Positions 24,032 to 33,729 of a stretch of 36,865 nucleotides of DNA are shown in pieces. Origin of the DNA: an uncultured Myxococcales bacterium (GTDB lineage: Bacteria > Myxococcota_A > UBA9042). The position numbers and the translations under genes were made by a program. Numbering within the stretch: position 1 is the first letter of the stretch; every line of letters begins with the position of its first letter. The stretch spans positions 1 to 36,865 of the forward strand of contig CAITYF010000176.1 in NCBI GenBank assembly GCA_903896545.1, written 5' to 3'. Under the pieces are notes generated by a model that saw only the letters and a program-made list of their open reading frames with translations, made no database searches and was not told the DNA's origin.

Positions 24032-26149
24032 ATGGCGCTTGCCACTCTCGATTCCATCCTCGCTCCCCGCACAGTCGCGGTCATCGGCGCTTCGCGTCGG
24101 CGCGGCACGATTGGCGGAGAACTGCTGCATAATCTGCTGGTTCGCGGCTTTACGGGCGCCATTTACCCGATCAATCCGGCCGTGCACGCGGTCCAAGGCG
24201 TGCGCGCGTGGCCGTCGATTGAAGCGGTGCCCGATGACATCGACCTCGCCGTGCTGGCCGTCCCGGCGGCGAACGTGCTGGCCGAGGTCGAGGCGTGCGG
24301 GCGCAAAGGCGTGCGTGGACTCGTCGTGATTACTGCGGGTTTTGGCGAGCTCGGCGCGGAGGGTAAGGCGCTGCAGGAGCAACTCGTGCGGCTGTGTCAC
24401 CAGTACGAGATGCGGATGGTCGGGCCGAACTGCCTCGGCGTGCAGAACCGCGACCCGGAAGTGGGCCTCAACGCGACGTTTTCTCCCGCTTGGCCAGCCT
24501 ACGGCGGCGTGTCGATTGCCAGCCAGTCTGGCGCGCTGGGTCAGGCGATTCTGGAGCACGCCCGCGAGCTCGGCTTGGGCGTTCGGCATTTTGTCAGCAT
24601 GGGCAACAAGGCCGACGTGTCCGGCAACGATCTCCTTGAATACTGGGCGACTGACGCGAAAACGCGCGTTATTCTGCTTTACTTGGAGTCTTTTGGTGAT
24701 GCAAAACATTTCCACCAAGTCGCGCGACGTGTGACCAGGCAGAAGCCGATTCTGATGGTGAAGTCGGGCCGCAGCGAGGCAGGGGCTCACGCCGCGTCGT
24801 CGCACACGGGCGCGCTGGCGGGTCTGGACGTGGCGGCGGACGCGCTGCTGGGGCAATCCGGCGTGCTGCGGGCGGATACGCTGGAGGAGCTGTTCGACCT
24901 CGCGATGCTGCTCGCCAATCAGCCGGTGCCGCGTGGGCGGCGCGTGGCGATCGTCACGAACGCGGGTGGGCCGGGCATCATGGCGACCGACGCGTGCGCA
25001 GCCCAAGGTCTGCAGTTGCCATCGCTGTCGCCGCATACGGAAGCAGCGCTGCGTGCATTCCTGCCGGCCGAAGCTTCCGTGCGCAATCCGGTCGACATGA
25101 TCGCGAGTGCGAGCGCGGAGGGGTATCGCAACGCCGTGCAGCTCCTGTGCGCCGACCCGGCTTTCGACGCGGTGCTGGCGATTTTCGTCCCGCCGATCGT
25201 CACGGACGCGGCCGACGTCGCTGCGGCGATTCGCCTGGGTGCCCAGGGCGCGGACAAGCCCGTCGTGACCTGTTTTCTCGGCAAGCACGGCATGACCGAA
25301 GCGCTGTCGTCCCTGCGCGAAGGGCACCTGCCGTCGTATGCGTTTCCGGAGTCCGCCGCCATCGCGCTTGCACGGGCGGCCCGCTATGGTGACTGGCTGC
25401 GACGCGCCGATGGTGCGCCGTTTGTGCTGCGGGAGCGCCAGTTGGACACAGTGCGCGACGTGCTGGCGCAAGTCCCGCCGGGCGGGTGGCTCAAGCCGGC
25501 GCAAGTGCGGCAAGTGCTTCAGGCCATTGGCATCCGCGTCCTGGCGGAGACGGTTGTGGCAGGTCGGGATGTTGCCGCGGACGATCTGGCTGAAGCTGCG
25601 GAGAAGCTGGGGCTCCCGGTCGCGCTGAAAGTGCAAAGCGCGGCGATTCTGCACAAGACCGACGTGGGCGGTGTGGCGCTTGGTCTGCACGACGCCGCCG
25701 CAGTACGCGAGGCGTTGGCGACGATGCGTGCAGGTCTGGAGGCGCAAGGTCTGCTGGACGCGGTGGAAGGCTGGCACTTGCAGCAAATGGCGCCCAAGGG
25801 GATCGAGTGCTTTGCCGGGCTGACGACCGATCCGGTTTTTGGGCCGCTGGTGGCCTTTGGTCTGGGCGGCGTCGCCGTGGAAGTGTGGCGCGACGTGGCA
25901 TTCCGCGTGGCGCCGCTGGACGACGTTGACGCCGCTGCGCTGATCGAATCGATCCGCGGTGTAAAGATTCTGGATGGTTGGCGCGGTGCTCCCGCTGCCG
26001 ACCGCGAGGGGCTCCGTGATGCGTTGCAGCGTCTGGCACGCCTGGGCGCGGAAGTGCCGCAGATTGCGGAAGTGGACCTGAACCCACTTCTGGCGCTGCC
26101 TCCAGGGCAGGGTGTTGTGGCGGTGGATGCGCGGATTCGCAAGGCTTGA
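24032..26149 (+). CDS. Acetate/acyl-CoA synthetase, NDP-forming (ACD type)
   Basis: This encodes 705 residues with alpha and beta parts fused in one chain. The order is CoA-binding domain (about 8-135, VAVIGASRRRGTIGGE), succinyl-CoA-ligase-like domain (about 145-290), third domain (about 295-470) and ATP-grasp domain (about 485-705, LPVALKVQSAAILHKTDVGGV). The catalytic His258 that becomes phosphorylated is in SSHTGALAG. The enzyme interconverts an acyl-CoA and ADP (or GDP) plus phosphate with the acid, CoA and ATP. No GNAT acetyltransferase domain is attached, unlike Pat-type proteins. GGAGG lies six bases before the ATG. A CATAAT at 23992-23997 may be a -10 box, without a good -35. It is convergent with the kinase-cyclase gene. 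Confidence 0.9.
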   Translation: MALATLDSILAPRTVAVIGASRRRGTIGGELLHNLLVRGFTGAIYPINPAVHAVQGVRAWPSIEAVPDDIDLAVLAVPAANVLAEVEACGRKGVRGLVVITAGFGELGAEGKALQEQLVRLCHQYEMRMVGPNCLGVQNRDPEVGLNATFSPAWPAYGGVSIASQSGALGQAILEHARELGLGVRHFVSMGNKADVSGNDLLEYWATDAKTRVILLYLESFGDAKHFHQVARRVTRQKPILMVKSGRSEAGAHAASSHTGALAGLDVAADALLGQSGVLRADTLEELFDLAMLLANQPVPRGRRVAIVTNAGGPGIMATDACAAQGLQLPSLSPHTEAALRAFLPAEASVRNPVDMIASASAEGYRNAVQLLCADPAFDAVLAIFVPPIVTDAADVAAAIRLGAQGADKPVVTCFLGKHGMTEALSSLREGHLPSYAFPESAAIALARAARYGDWLRRADGAPFVLRERQLDTVRDVLAQVPPGGWLKPAQVRQVLQAIGIRVLAETVVAGRDVAADDLAEAAEKLGLPVALKVQSAAILHKTDVGGVALGLHDAAAVREALATMRAGLEAQGLLDAVEGWHLQQMAPKGIECFAGLTTDPVFGPLVAFGLGGVAVEVWRDVAFRVAPLDDVDAAALIESIRGVKILDGWRGAPAADREGLRDALQRLARLGAEVPQIAEVDLNPLLALPPGQGVVAVDARIRKA

Positions 26150-26178
26150 ACCGCGTTTCCTCCCGATGTCAGACCCGT

Positions 26179-29100
26179 TCAGCCAACGTCGACGTCCATC
26201 GTGCGGTTCCACATCGCGCTCTTGCGTCCTTTGCGGCCAGTTTCCACGAACGGTCCAACGTCGCGATTGGTTGACCATTCAGCCAGATAGGTCGCAAATG
26301 CAGCATTCGGTTGCAACCCCACCTCGTCGGCGGAGAACTCCGGGAGCAGACGGTCGACCTGAAACATCTCCATCTCGCCCTTGCCCTTGACCGTCACAGT
26401 GCCGAGGCTCCGGCAGGCGAAAAAGCCGCTGACAAGGGCGTGGGTCGCGGGGCTGATGGAGACCGCGCCCTGATGTCCGTGACTCTCCATGCGGCTTGCC
26501 GTGTTGACGGCGTCGCCCCACACGTCGTAGGCGAACTTCTTCCGTCCCACGACGCCGGCGACGACCGGACCCGTATGGACGCCGATGCGACAGCGCCAGA
26601 AGGGCTCGCCGGCCGCCGCGTGCGTCGCGAACTCGTTTTCAATGTGCGCAACCATTTGAATCGCGCACAAAACCGTCCGCACGGAGCTCGACGGGTCGGC
26701 GACGGGCAAGCCGCCCGCGCACATGTACGCGTCGCCAATGGTCTTGATCTTTTCGATGCCGTGAAGGCTCGTCAGTTCGTCGAACGCGCAGAAGCACGCG
26801 TCCAGCAGCCGAATCAGCGCTTCCGGCGTCATGCCTGTGGCAACCCGCGTGAAGTTCGCAAAATCGCAGAACATCACCGAGACCTCTGCGTAACTCCGCG
26901 CCCGCGCTTCGCCCGTGGCCTTCAATTCCGCAGCTGTCGACCGCGGCAAGATGTTGAGCAGCAGGCTCTCCGCGCGCTCCCGTTCACGCTCAATTTCCGC
27001 CGTTCGCTGTTGCACCTTCAACTCGAGGTTGTGGTACAGCCGCGCGTTGCGAATGGACACGGCGATCTGCCCGGACAGGAGGCCAAGCACGCTCAGCCGC
27101 GCGTCTGTGAACACGCCCGCGGCGAGGTTGTTCTCCAGGTAGATAACGCCGACTGGCTCGCCGCCGTAGGAGAGCGGCAACGCCATGATCGACCTGAGTT
27201 TCTCATCGAGCAGGTACGGATCCGACGAGGGGCCGCCTGCGCGCACGTCCGCGAGCACCACCGGCCGATTCGTCCGCTGGCACAGGTGAACGAGGCTGTG
27301 AGGCACGCCGTCGTAGCTATGTAACGGTGACGACTGAAGTACGGTGATCTGCCCATCCACGCGGCCTTCCGCCTCCACCTGCAGGCCATCGTCGGTCGCG
27401 AGCAGCAGCACGCCGCGCTCTGCGCCCGCCGCTTCCAAGAGCAGCGCGACGAGCCGTTCCATGAGGCCCGCGAGCGAGAGCTCGGAACCGATTTCGTCCG
27501 CGAACTTCATCACAGAAACCATGTCCAGGCGCGCGTCGCTCGGTCCGTGTGTCGACGTGGAGGATGACGCCGTTCGCGCCTGAATTGTTGCGCCCATCCG
27601 CGCACCATCGGGCAAGGCGTTCGCAAGTTCCGGATGGTCCGCACGCATGCGCGCCACGACCGCGCCCGCGCCCCAGCGCGTGTAGCACCACAAGGCTTCC
27701 GAGAGCTGGAAGCGCGCAGTGCGCGTTCGCCCCACTGCGAGTCCAAGCGAAGCCGCTCGCTCATTCGCGAGCGCCTCGATGTGCAAGTGGCCATGCTGCG
27801 CCGCAAGTTCCATCGCACGGTCGTATAAGTCGAGCGCTCTCGCCGTCTTGCCGTGCTGTCGCGCCCATTCCGCATCCATCAGCGCTGCGCGCGAGGCAAA
27901 GTTGGCGGGGCAGTCACGCGTCCACTTGGTGAATCGCCGCCGCGCCTGCCGCAGCGGCGTCAGCGACGTACGCGGATCGGCGTCGCGCTGGATCGCTGCC
28001 GCCATCGCGTGCCAGAAGCGGTGCTCTTCGCCGTGCAGCATGCCGGTCGAGTCCTTCAAGTAGGGCGCTGCGTCCACGAGCGTCTGGATGGCCGCAGCCG
28101 GGTCACGGCCCAACACCAGCGTCATCGCCTTGTCCACCGCGTAGAAGTGGGCGAAGTGTCGCGAGCCAAAGCCCGGCACGCTCGCGATGATCTCTGCCTC
28201 CGCACGCTCCGGCGTCGACCAGTCCGTCACCGATGCCGTCTTGCCCGCCAGCGCGAGCGCTGCGGCTTGCACAATCGTCATCACCGCTTGGCCGTCGCGC
28301 TGGTGGGTTTGTTCCAGAAACGGTCGGTAGGCATCCACTCGGTCCAGAATCGAGTCCAGCGGCGCGCCGCGCATCAACATCGACTGCACAGTGCCGCTCG
28401 CCGCCGCGCTCGCGTGGAAGCTGTCGCCGGTCTCCTTGCCGCTTTGGTACGCCGTTCGCCACAGCGCTTCCGTCGCTTCACTGGGCTCCCACCACGAATT
28501 GGCAAAATACCCGGTGATGAAGTGCGTCTCCGCTTTCTGGTGCGTCGCGTCGTATTTTCCAATGAGGTTGAGCGCCAACGCGGCGAATTCGCGCCCCCGG
28601 TCGTGCAGGCCAAGGATGCCGCCCAAAAAGATGCCGCCGAAGACGAAATAGGCGACGGGCATGTCGCGCGTGTTGCCGTGCTTGAGTGCCAGCCGCACGA
28701 GACGCGCGGCGTTGTGCACGCACAGCTCCGGGCGAATCTGGTACGCGGCTTTCAACGCGGGCGAGATCAGCCGAATTGCACGCGCAACTTTCTCGTCTGT
28801 CACGGCGGGCAAGTCCGCGAGCGTACCCACGGAACGGTTGCCCAACGCCAGACGTACGCCCGCGAGATCGGCGATCAGGAGCGGCGGTACAAATCCAGCC
28901 GGCATCGACACGCCGAGCTCGGCGGCGCCACGGCGCGCGGTGGCATACGCTTCGGGAAAACGACCGAGGTTCGTGAAGTAGTGCGCCTGCGCCTCATACG
29001 CATCCGCGCGCACGATGGCGTCCGGCGCGAGCGCGTAGGCGGATTCAAAGTGGCGGTCTGCGGCGGCATTATCGCCTGCAAGGTGCTCGCAGACGGCGCG

Positions 29101-31431
29101 TTCCAGCACGCGTTCCATGTTGGCGCGCGACGGAGTGTCAGCACCACCGAGCGTCTGCGCGTGTGCCATCGCTTGGGTCACGTAGTCGCGCGCGGCGGCA
29201 AATGCGCCCGCTTCTCGAGCCCTGCGTGCGGCCGTGAACAGCAGACCAGATAGCGTCGTGCGTTCCGCTACGTCCGCGATGCGCCCGCGCCCCGCCTCCA
29301 AGTGCCCAACAATTTCGAACAGCCGGGTGGAATGTTCGGGCTCTGGCGTTCCGGCCAGGAGCGTGCGCCCAAGCGCCAAGCGCAGTTCCGCGTCCTCGTC
29401 GCCGGCGAGTGCCTGCCGCGCCGCCTGCTGGACTCGGTCGTGCAGAAAGCGGAATACACCGTCCCCCGCCTCGAGTAGCAGCCCCTCGGCGATTGCGCCT
29501 TCCAGTTCGCCGCGCGCCGTTTCCTCGTCCACGCCGAGCAACGCGGCGAGTTCGACCAGGCCGAACCGCGCGCCAATCACTGAAGCCACCGTGAGCGCCC
29601 GCCGATCCGCCTCCGCCAACCGACCGAGCCGCGTCACGAGGAGTTCGACGACGTCATCTGGAATCGCCACGCGCGCGAGAGCGGCGAGGTCAAACGTCCA
29701 CCTCGCCAGCTCGTGGTCGAGCACAATGACACCGTGACGCACCAGGTGGCGGAGCAGTTGGTTGACAAAAAACGCGTTGCCATCGGTCACGCGCGCGACT
29801 TCGGCCACCAACGGCTGAACCTCGACCTCGTCGCTGTGCAACGCATCAGACACCAGAGCCGCGAGCGCGCTGGCGGGCAACGGCCCCACACTCACCCGAT
29901 CGAGGCGCGCGTTGGCCGCTTCCAAACGGTCGAGCAGCAGCGAGACGGGATGGTCGCGGCCGACTTCATTGTCGCGGTACGCCACCACCAGCAGGAGGCC
30001 GCGAATGTCGCCCGGGCCGAGGGCATCCTCCAGCCACGCAAGCGTCGCACCGTCGGCCCACTGCAGATCGTCGAGGAAGAGCACGAGCGGATGTTCGGGC
30101 GCCGCCAGCGCGCCGACGAACTGACGAAAGACCTGCGCGAAGCGCGCTTGTGCCTCCACGGGCGGCAGCTCCGGAACGGGGAGTCCCGGCCCCAGAAGAG
30201 GGAACAGCGACGGGATGACATCCACCAGCAGCGAAAGGTTCTGTCCGAGCGCCTCGCGCAGCACGGAGCGCCAGCGCTCCAGCCGCGACTCGCTTTGGCC
30301 GAGCAACTCGCGCACGACTTCATCGAGGGCGGCAAGCACCGATGCCAACGGCGTCGAACGCTGGAACTGGTCGAACTTGCCCGCGGCGTACGTGCCGCGT
30401 TTGGCGACGATCGGCCGCTGCACTTCGCGCACGAGGCGTGACTTGCCGGAGCCCGAATGCCCAGCAACTGCGACGAGACGCGTCGGACCGCCGTCTGCGA
30501 CCGCGTGGAACGCGCCCAGGATCTGCCCGACCTCCGCTTCACGACCGTACAACTTGTCTGGCACGCGGAAGCTCGCGGCCAGATCCGCCATGCCGAGTGG
30601 GAAATTCTCGATCCAGCCATCCTGGTCCAGCATTTCACGCGCGCGGCGCAGGTCCGCCGCCAGACCCGCAGCGCTCTGGTAACGCGCTTCTGGGGCCTTC
30701 GCCATCAGCTTTTCGCACAGCCGGCCGATGATGGGCGGCAGCGTCGGTCGCAATTCAGTGAGCTGGGGCGGATGGCGCGCGATGTGGCAGTGGACGAGCT
30801 CCAACAGGTCGGTCGTCGCGAAGGGGGGCCGACCCGCGAGCAGCGTGTAGAATGTCGCCCCCAGCGCGTAGAAATCGGCTCGCTGGTCCACGTGGCGGTT
30901 CATGCGCCCCGATTGTTCGGGTGCCAAGTACGCCGCGGTGCCGACGAGCGACTCGCAGGGCAGGCCATCGCCGATGACCCGCTCCGCAATGCCGAGGTCG
31001 ATGATGCACGCGCTCCCGTCGGGTCTCATGACGATGTTGGCGGGGTTCAAGTCACGGTGCACCCAACCATCGGCGTGCAAGTGGCCAATGGCATCAACGA
31101 CCTCTGGCGCAAACGTGAGGAACCACCGCAAGTCGCACGGGCCGCGCTTGACCTGCTCGCTCAGGGGCGTCGCGCCGTCGTCTGCAAGCACCAGGACGAG
31201 AGACCCGCGGTGCCGCGCCATCTCCAGGCCGAGCACAACACCGGGATGGGGAGCCGCCGTCATCGCGGCGAACTCGCGCTTGTAGCGCTGCAATTCGTCG
31301 GCGCTCGGGTGCGCCGCCGTCGGAGCCTTCAGGATCACCGCTTTGCCGTCGCTTTGCCGCCGCGCGCGATAGACAGACGACTTGTGGCCAGCGTGAATGA
31401 GCGCGCCGATCTCGTAGCCTTGCAGTTCCAT
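26179..31431 (-). CDS. Giant Ser/Thr kinase - AAA ATPase - GAF - adenylate cyclase protein
   Basis: This encodes 1750 residues, apparently cytoplasmic. The kinase domain (about 5-265) has Lys35, HRD at 125-127 with Asn132, DLG in place of DFG (145-147) and APE at 170-172. Its Gly-rich loop is degenerate (IHAGHKSS), as in other kinases of this multidomain class. An AAA/STAND-type ATPase follows, with Walker A GHSGSGKS (324-331) and a Walker B LVLFLDDLQWAD. A long helical TPR-like region comes next (about 640-1250), then a GAF domain (about 1300-1460) and a Glu/Arg-rich coiled coil. The C-terminal class III cyclase has metal Asp1523 and Asp1567, adenine-type Lys1563 and Asp1636, and Asn1643/Arg1647. 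Relatives usually end in a histidine kinase instead. The ATG at 31431 has AAGGAAGG upstream. Confidence 0.88.
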   Translation of the reverse strand: MELQGYEIGALIHAGHKSSVYRARRQSDGKAVILKAPTAAHPSADELQRYKREFAAMTAAPHPGVVLGLEMARHRGSLVLVLADDGATPLSEQVKRGPCDLRWFLTFAPEVVDAIGHLHADGWVHRDLNPANIVMRPDGSACIIDLGIAERVIGDGLPCESLVGTAAYLAPEQSGRMNRHVDQRADFYALGATFYTLLAGRPPFATTDLLELVHCHIARHPPQLTELRPTLPPIIGRLCEKLMAKAPEARYQSAAGLAADLRRAREMLDQDGWIENFPLGMADLAASFRVPDKLYGREAEVGQILGAFHAVADGGPTRLVAVAGHSGSGKSRLVREVQRPIVAKRGTYAAGKFDQFQRSTPLASVLAALDEVVRELLGQSESRLERWRSVLREALGQNLSLLVDVIPSLFPLLGPGLPVPELPPVEAQARFAQVFRQFVGALAAPEHPLVLFLDDLQWADGATLAWLEDALGPGDIRGLLLVVAYRDNEVGRDHPVSLLLDRLEAANARLDRVSVGPLPASALAALVSDALHSDEVEVQPLVAEVARVTDGNAFFVNQLLRHLVRHGVIVLDHELARWTFDLAALARVAIPDDVVELLVTRLGRLAEADRRALTVASVIGARFGLVELAALLGVDEETARGELEGAIAEGLLLEAGDGVFRFLHDRVQQAARQALAGDEDAELRLALGRTLLAGTPEPEHSTRLFEIVGHLEAGRGRIADVAERTTLSGLLFTAARRAREAGAFAAARDYVTQAMAHAQTLGGADTPSRANMERVLERAVCEHLAGDNAAADRHFESAYALAPDAIVRADAYEAQAHYFTNLGRFPEAYATARRGAAELGVSMPAGFVPPLLIADLAGVRLALGNRSVGTLADLPAVTDEKVARAIRLISPALKAAYQIRPELCVHNAARLVRLALKHGNTRDMPVAYFVFGGIFLGGILGLHDRGREFAALALNLIGKYDATHQKAETHFITGYFANSWWEPSEATEALWRTAYQSGKETGDSFHASAAASGTVQSMLMRGAPLDSILDRVDAYRPFLEQTHQRDGQAVMTIVQAAALALAGKTASVTDWSTPERAEAEIIASVPGFGSRHFAHFYAVDKAMTLVLGRDPAAAIQTLVDAAPYLKDSTGMLHGEEHRFWHAMAAAIQRDADPRTSLTPLRQARRRFTKWTRDCPANFASRAALMDAEWARQHGKTARALDLYDRAMELAAQHGHLHIEALANERAASLGLAVGRTRTARFQLSEALWCYTRWGAGAVVARMRADHPELANALPDGARMGATIQARTASSSTSTHGPSDARLDMVSVMKFADEIGSELSLAGLMERLVALLLEAAGAERGVLLLATDDGLQVEAEGRVDGQITVLQSSPLHSYDGVPHSLVHLCQRTNRPVVLADVRAGGPSSDPYLLDEKLRSIMALPLSYGGEPVGVIYLENNLAAGVFTDARLSVLGLLSGQIAVSIRNARLYHNLELKVQQRTAEIERERERAESLLLNILPRSTAAELKATGEARARSYAEVSVMFCDFANFTRVATGMTPEALIRLLDACFCAFDELTSLHGIEKIKTIGDAYMCAGGLPVADPSSSVRTVLCAIQMVAHIENEFATHAAAGEPFWRCRIGVHTGPVVAGVVGRKKFAYDVWGDAVNTASRMESHGHQGAVSISPATHALVSGFFACRSLGTVTVKGKGEMEMFQVDRLLPEFSADEVGLQPNAAFATYLAEWSTNRDVGPFVETGRKGRKSAMWNRTMDVDVG

Positions 31432-31467
31432 GTGCCTTCCTTCGGGCTGACGCCCCACTTTCGTTGC

Positions 31468-33711
31468 TTACGCCCAGGTTTGGACCGGCAGCGGCGGTTC
31501 TCGCGGAACGCCGAGGACCTGACACGCCCAGTCGCGCAGCAGTTGACGATGGCTAATGGGCCACGCGCGGGTCAGCGGCATGTAGTGGGTGCCCGTAAAC
31601 TGGGAAATGTCGGTGCGCGCCAGCAGCATACGCGCGACGTTTGGGACGGACATCGTGCCCTCGTCCGACAGCGCGATGTGCGTCGACATCGCCGGGAACA
31701 GGACGGCGAAATAGCGCAGGGCGACCTCGTACACGTCGGCCCACTTGAGCGTACCGTCCGCGGCGTAGTAGTGCGAAACGTCTTCGTCGAAGAACACGTG
31801 GAAGCAAGCGTAGTAGGCCGACCCCCAAGCAGGATTGATGGGCGCGAGGAACGGCGTCGCCGAGAACGTTTGGTCCGTCGAAAACGCGATCATGCCGGCG
31901 CCGTAACCCGCAGCGCGCATCGGAATGTCAAGAAAACCTTGGGCATTGGGCGTGCCCGTCGCGATGACGTTGCCCGCGCCGTCCTGTGAGACTCCCGCGA
32001 GCGGCACCGGCAGCGACGGGTCTCCACCGCCAAACGTGGGCAGCCAACGCCAGGTCGACATGTCCTTGTTCCGCTGAATCGTCTGATCCGGTCGCAAGTT
32101 GTCGCCACGCAGCGTGATGACGTTCTGGAACATGGTGAGGTAGATCGCGGCCGGCTGCTGATAAGGCAGGCCGCCAGCGGTGACCTGAATGCGGAGCGGC
32201 GTGGTGTCGCCGAGCATCGTGTAGCGGCCGCGAACGTCCGTCTCGATGCGCAACGTCGTCTCGGAAATGACCTGCACAGGCGACGGTGGCGAGGCAACTG
32301 CGGACGATAGCGACACATGCGGCCAAATGCGCAGGGCGAGCTTCCCCGAAGCCAGTTGAGGGGCCTGCGCTGCGTTGACCGGGACGTCGAACACCAGTCC
32401 TTGCGCCAGCGCGCTCGCCGTTGCGCTCACGTCGCCGCCGCCGTACGGCACGGTGCCAAGCGAAGTAATGGTCGTGCTGTTCAGCACAACAAGCTCCAGC
32501 TGGCCGAAGTCCGCGTGCATCACCGGATAGGCAAAGCCTTGCGCCGAGGGCCGCGCCGGATTGTTGCGGTAGCTGTCCAAGCTGACGAAGTTGCAGAGAT
32601 CGAGCGTCACGATGGCGCCGCCGTCTGACTGCGGACGCACACCGGCCACGGCATTCCCGGGCAGGTAGCCGCCAGCGACGAACTCCTGGGTTTGCGGAAA
32701 GCTGGCGTCCTGGGCGCGCCCATGCCACTGGACGTTGGGGACCACGAAGGATCCGGGTGACAACGCGTCGCCGCCGGCCTTGAGGAACCGTCCCGGCACT
32801 TCCGACTCCAGTTCTCCCTGCTGCCAGATGCCAATGGTACCAACGAGGTACGCGTGCGCCGGATTCGGCGTGCCCATGCCGAGCGCGAACTGCTTGGCCA
32901 ACTCCAGGCCGCTGAGATCCGGTTCCGCCTGCAGCATCGTGAAACGCACGTGCAAGCCCTGCGGCCCCGCTGTCGAGGTCTTGCGCGGGTCGCGCGCCGG
33001 AGCTTGGGCGATCGTCAGCGCGTCCGGCTGACCCGGCCACAGCGCGGTTGCGAGACTCGCCACGCCCGACTCGCTGAGATCGGTGAAGACCAACGCCTCG
33101 CGGGGCAGGGCGAACTGCACGATGCAGCCAAAATTCATAAAGTTCTGCTCACCGACGATCGGCGCGATGGTGCGGTGAAAGCTCAGCCGCCTCTGGAATC
33201 CGCGCGCGTTCGCTTGTGCAGTGAGGATTGGATTGCCTTGTGCGTCCGCGATTGCCATGCCGCCGAACCAAAACTGCGTCGTGACGAGTCCCGAACAATC
33301 GACGTCGACCATCACCGGTGCACCGCGGCTGTCGCCCGCCGAAGGCAGAAAGGAGACTTGCAGCCCGGCGAGCGGCGTGCCAGCCGCGGGCGTAAACTGC
33401 CCCGACGCGTCGACGTCGCCCGTGAGATTGCAATTCGATGCGACGATCGTGTGGTCGCCGTACAGGTTCCAGCCGGACTTCAGAAACACGGTCTGTGGAC
33501 CGAGCTGTGCGCCTTCCGGCGCGTTGCCGCGCGCAATCTCAGCGGATTGCAGGAAGGCCATCGCGTCGGCATCGCTCATGACGTCTACCGGATGCCGCAG
33601 AGCCATGCGCACGGGGTCGATCAACTCCAACACGTCGTTGTTGTTGGCGGTGTCCGGATTGACGGAGAGTTGTCCGCCGAAATGCAGGCGAGGAAAGTCG
33701 AGAATGCTCAT
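31468..33711 (-). CDS. Protein resembling the N-terminal half of VioB/RebD (chromopyrrolate-synthase type), no ferritin-like domain
   Basis: This encodes 747 residues. The opening MSILDFPRLHFGG followed by VNPDTANNND (1-26) is nearly the start of VioB, the iminophenyl-pyruvate dimer synthase of violacein biosynthesis, and of RebD/StaD, as I recall them. Further agreement lies in VGTIGIWQQGELES (290-303) and in the last 90 residues: ALRYFAVLFPAMS, a run of small residues, then HYMPLTRAWPISHRQLL. In VioB the equivalent region is followed by a ferritin-like catalytic part; here the protein ends at that point. It may therefore be a non-catalytic or differently acting relative. AAGGAG lies seven bases before the ATG. 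It sits 18 bases after the haem lipoprotein gene and 36 before the kinase-cyclase gene. Confidence 0.72.
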   Translation of the reverse strand: MSILDFPRLHFGGQLSVNPDTANNNDVLELIDPVRMALRHPVDVMSDADAMAFLQSAEIARGNAPEGAQLGPQTVFLKSGWNLYGDHTIVASNCNLTGDVDASGQFTPAAGTPLAGLQVSFLPSAGDSRGAPVMVDVDCSGLVTTQFWFGGMAIADAQGNPILTAQANARGFQRRLSFHRTIAPIVGEQNFMNFGCIVQFALPREALVFTDLSESGVASLATALWPGQPDALTIAQAPARDPRKTSTAGPQGLHVRFTMLQAEPDLSGLELAKQFALGMGTPNPAHAYLVGTIGIWQQGELESEVPGRFLKAGGDALSPGSFVVPNVQWHGRAQDASFPQTQEFVAGGYLPGNAVAGVRPQSDGGAIVTLDLCNFVSLDSYRNNPARPSAQGFAYPVMHADFGQLELVVLNSTTITSLGTVPYGGGDVSATASALAQGLVFDVPVNAAQAPQLASGKLALRIWPHVSLSSAVASPPSPVQVISETTLRIETDVRGRYTMLGDTTPLRIQVTAGGLPYQQPAAIYLTMFQNVITLRGDNLRPDQTIQRNKDMSTWRWLPTFGGGDPSLPVPLAGVSQDGAGNVIATGTPNAQGFLDIPMRAAGYGAGMIAFSTDQTFSATPFLAPINPAWGSAYYACFHVFFDEDVSHYYAADGTLKWADVYEVALRYFAVLFPAMSTHIALSDEGTMSVPNVARMLLARTDISQFTGTHYMPLTRAWPISHRQLLRDWACQVLGVPREPPLPVQTWA

Positions 33712-33729
33712 CGCTGGCTCCTTGGCAGG

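Noticed and set aside
23900..26278. Very long minus-strand open frame opposite the acyl-CoA synthetase
   Set aside because: It is antisense to a clear enzyme gene, Arg/His/Gln-rich with no recognisable domain, and explained by GC-rich codon bias.
27853..31989. Long plus-strand open frames opposite the kinase-cyclase gene
   Set aside because: The sense strand encodes continuous recognisable domains; the antisense proteins are Arg/His-rich without motifs.
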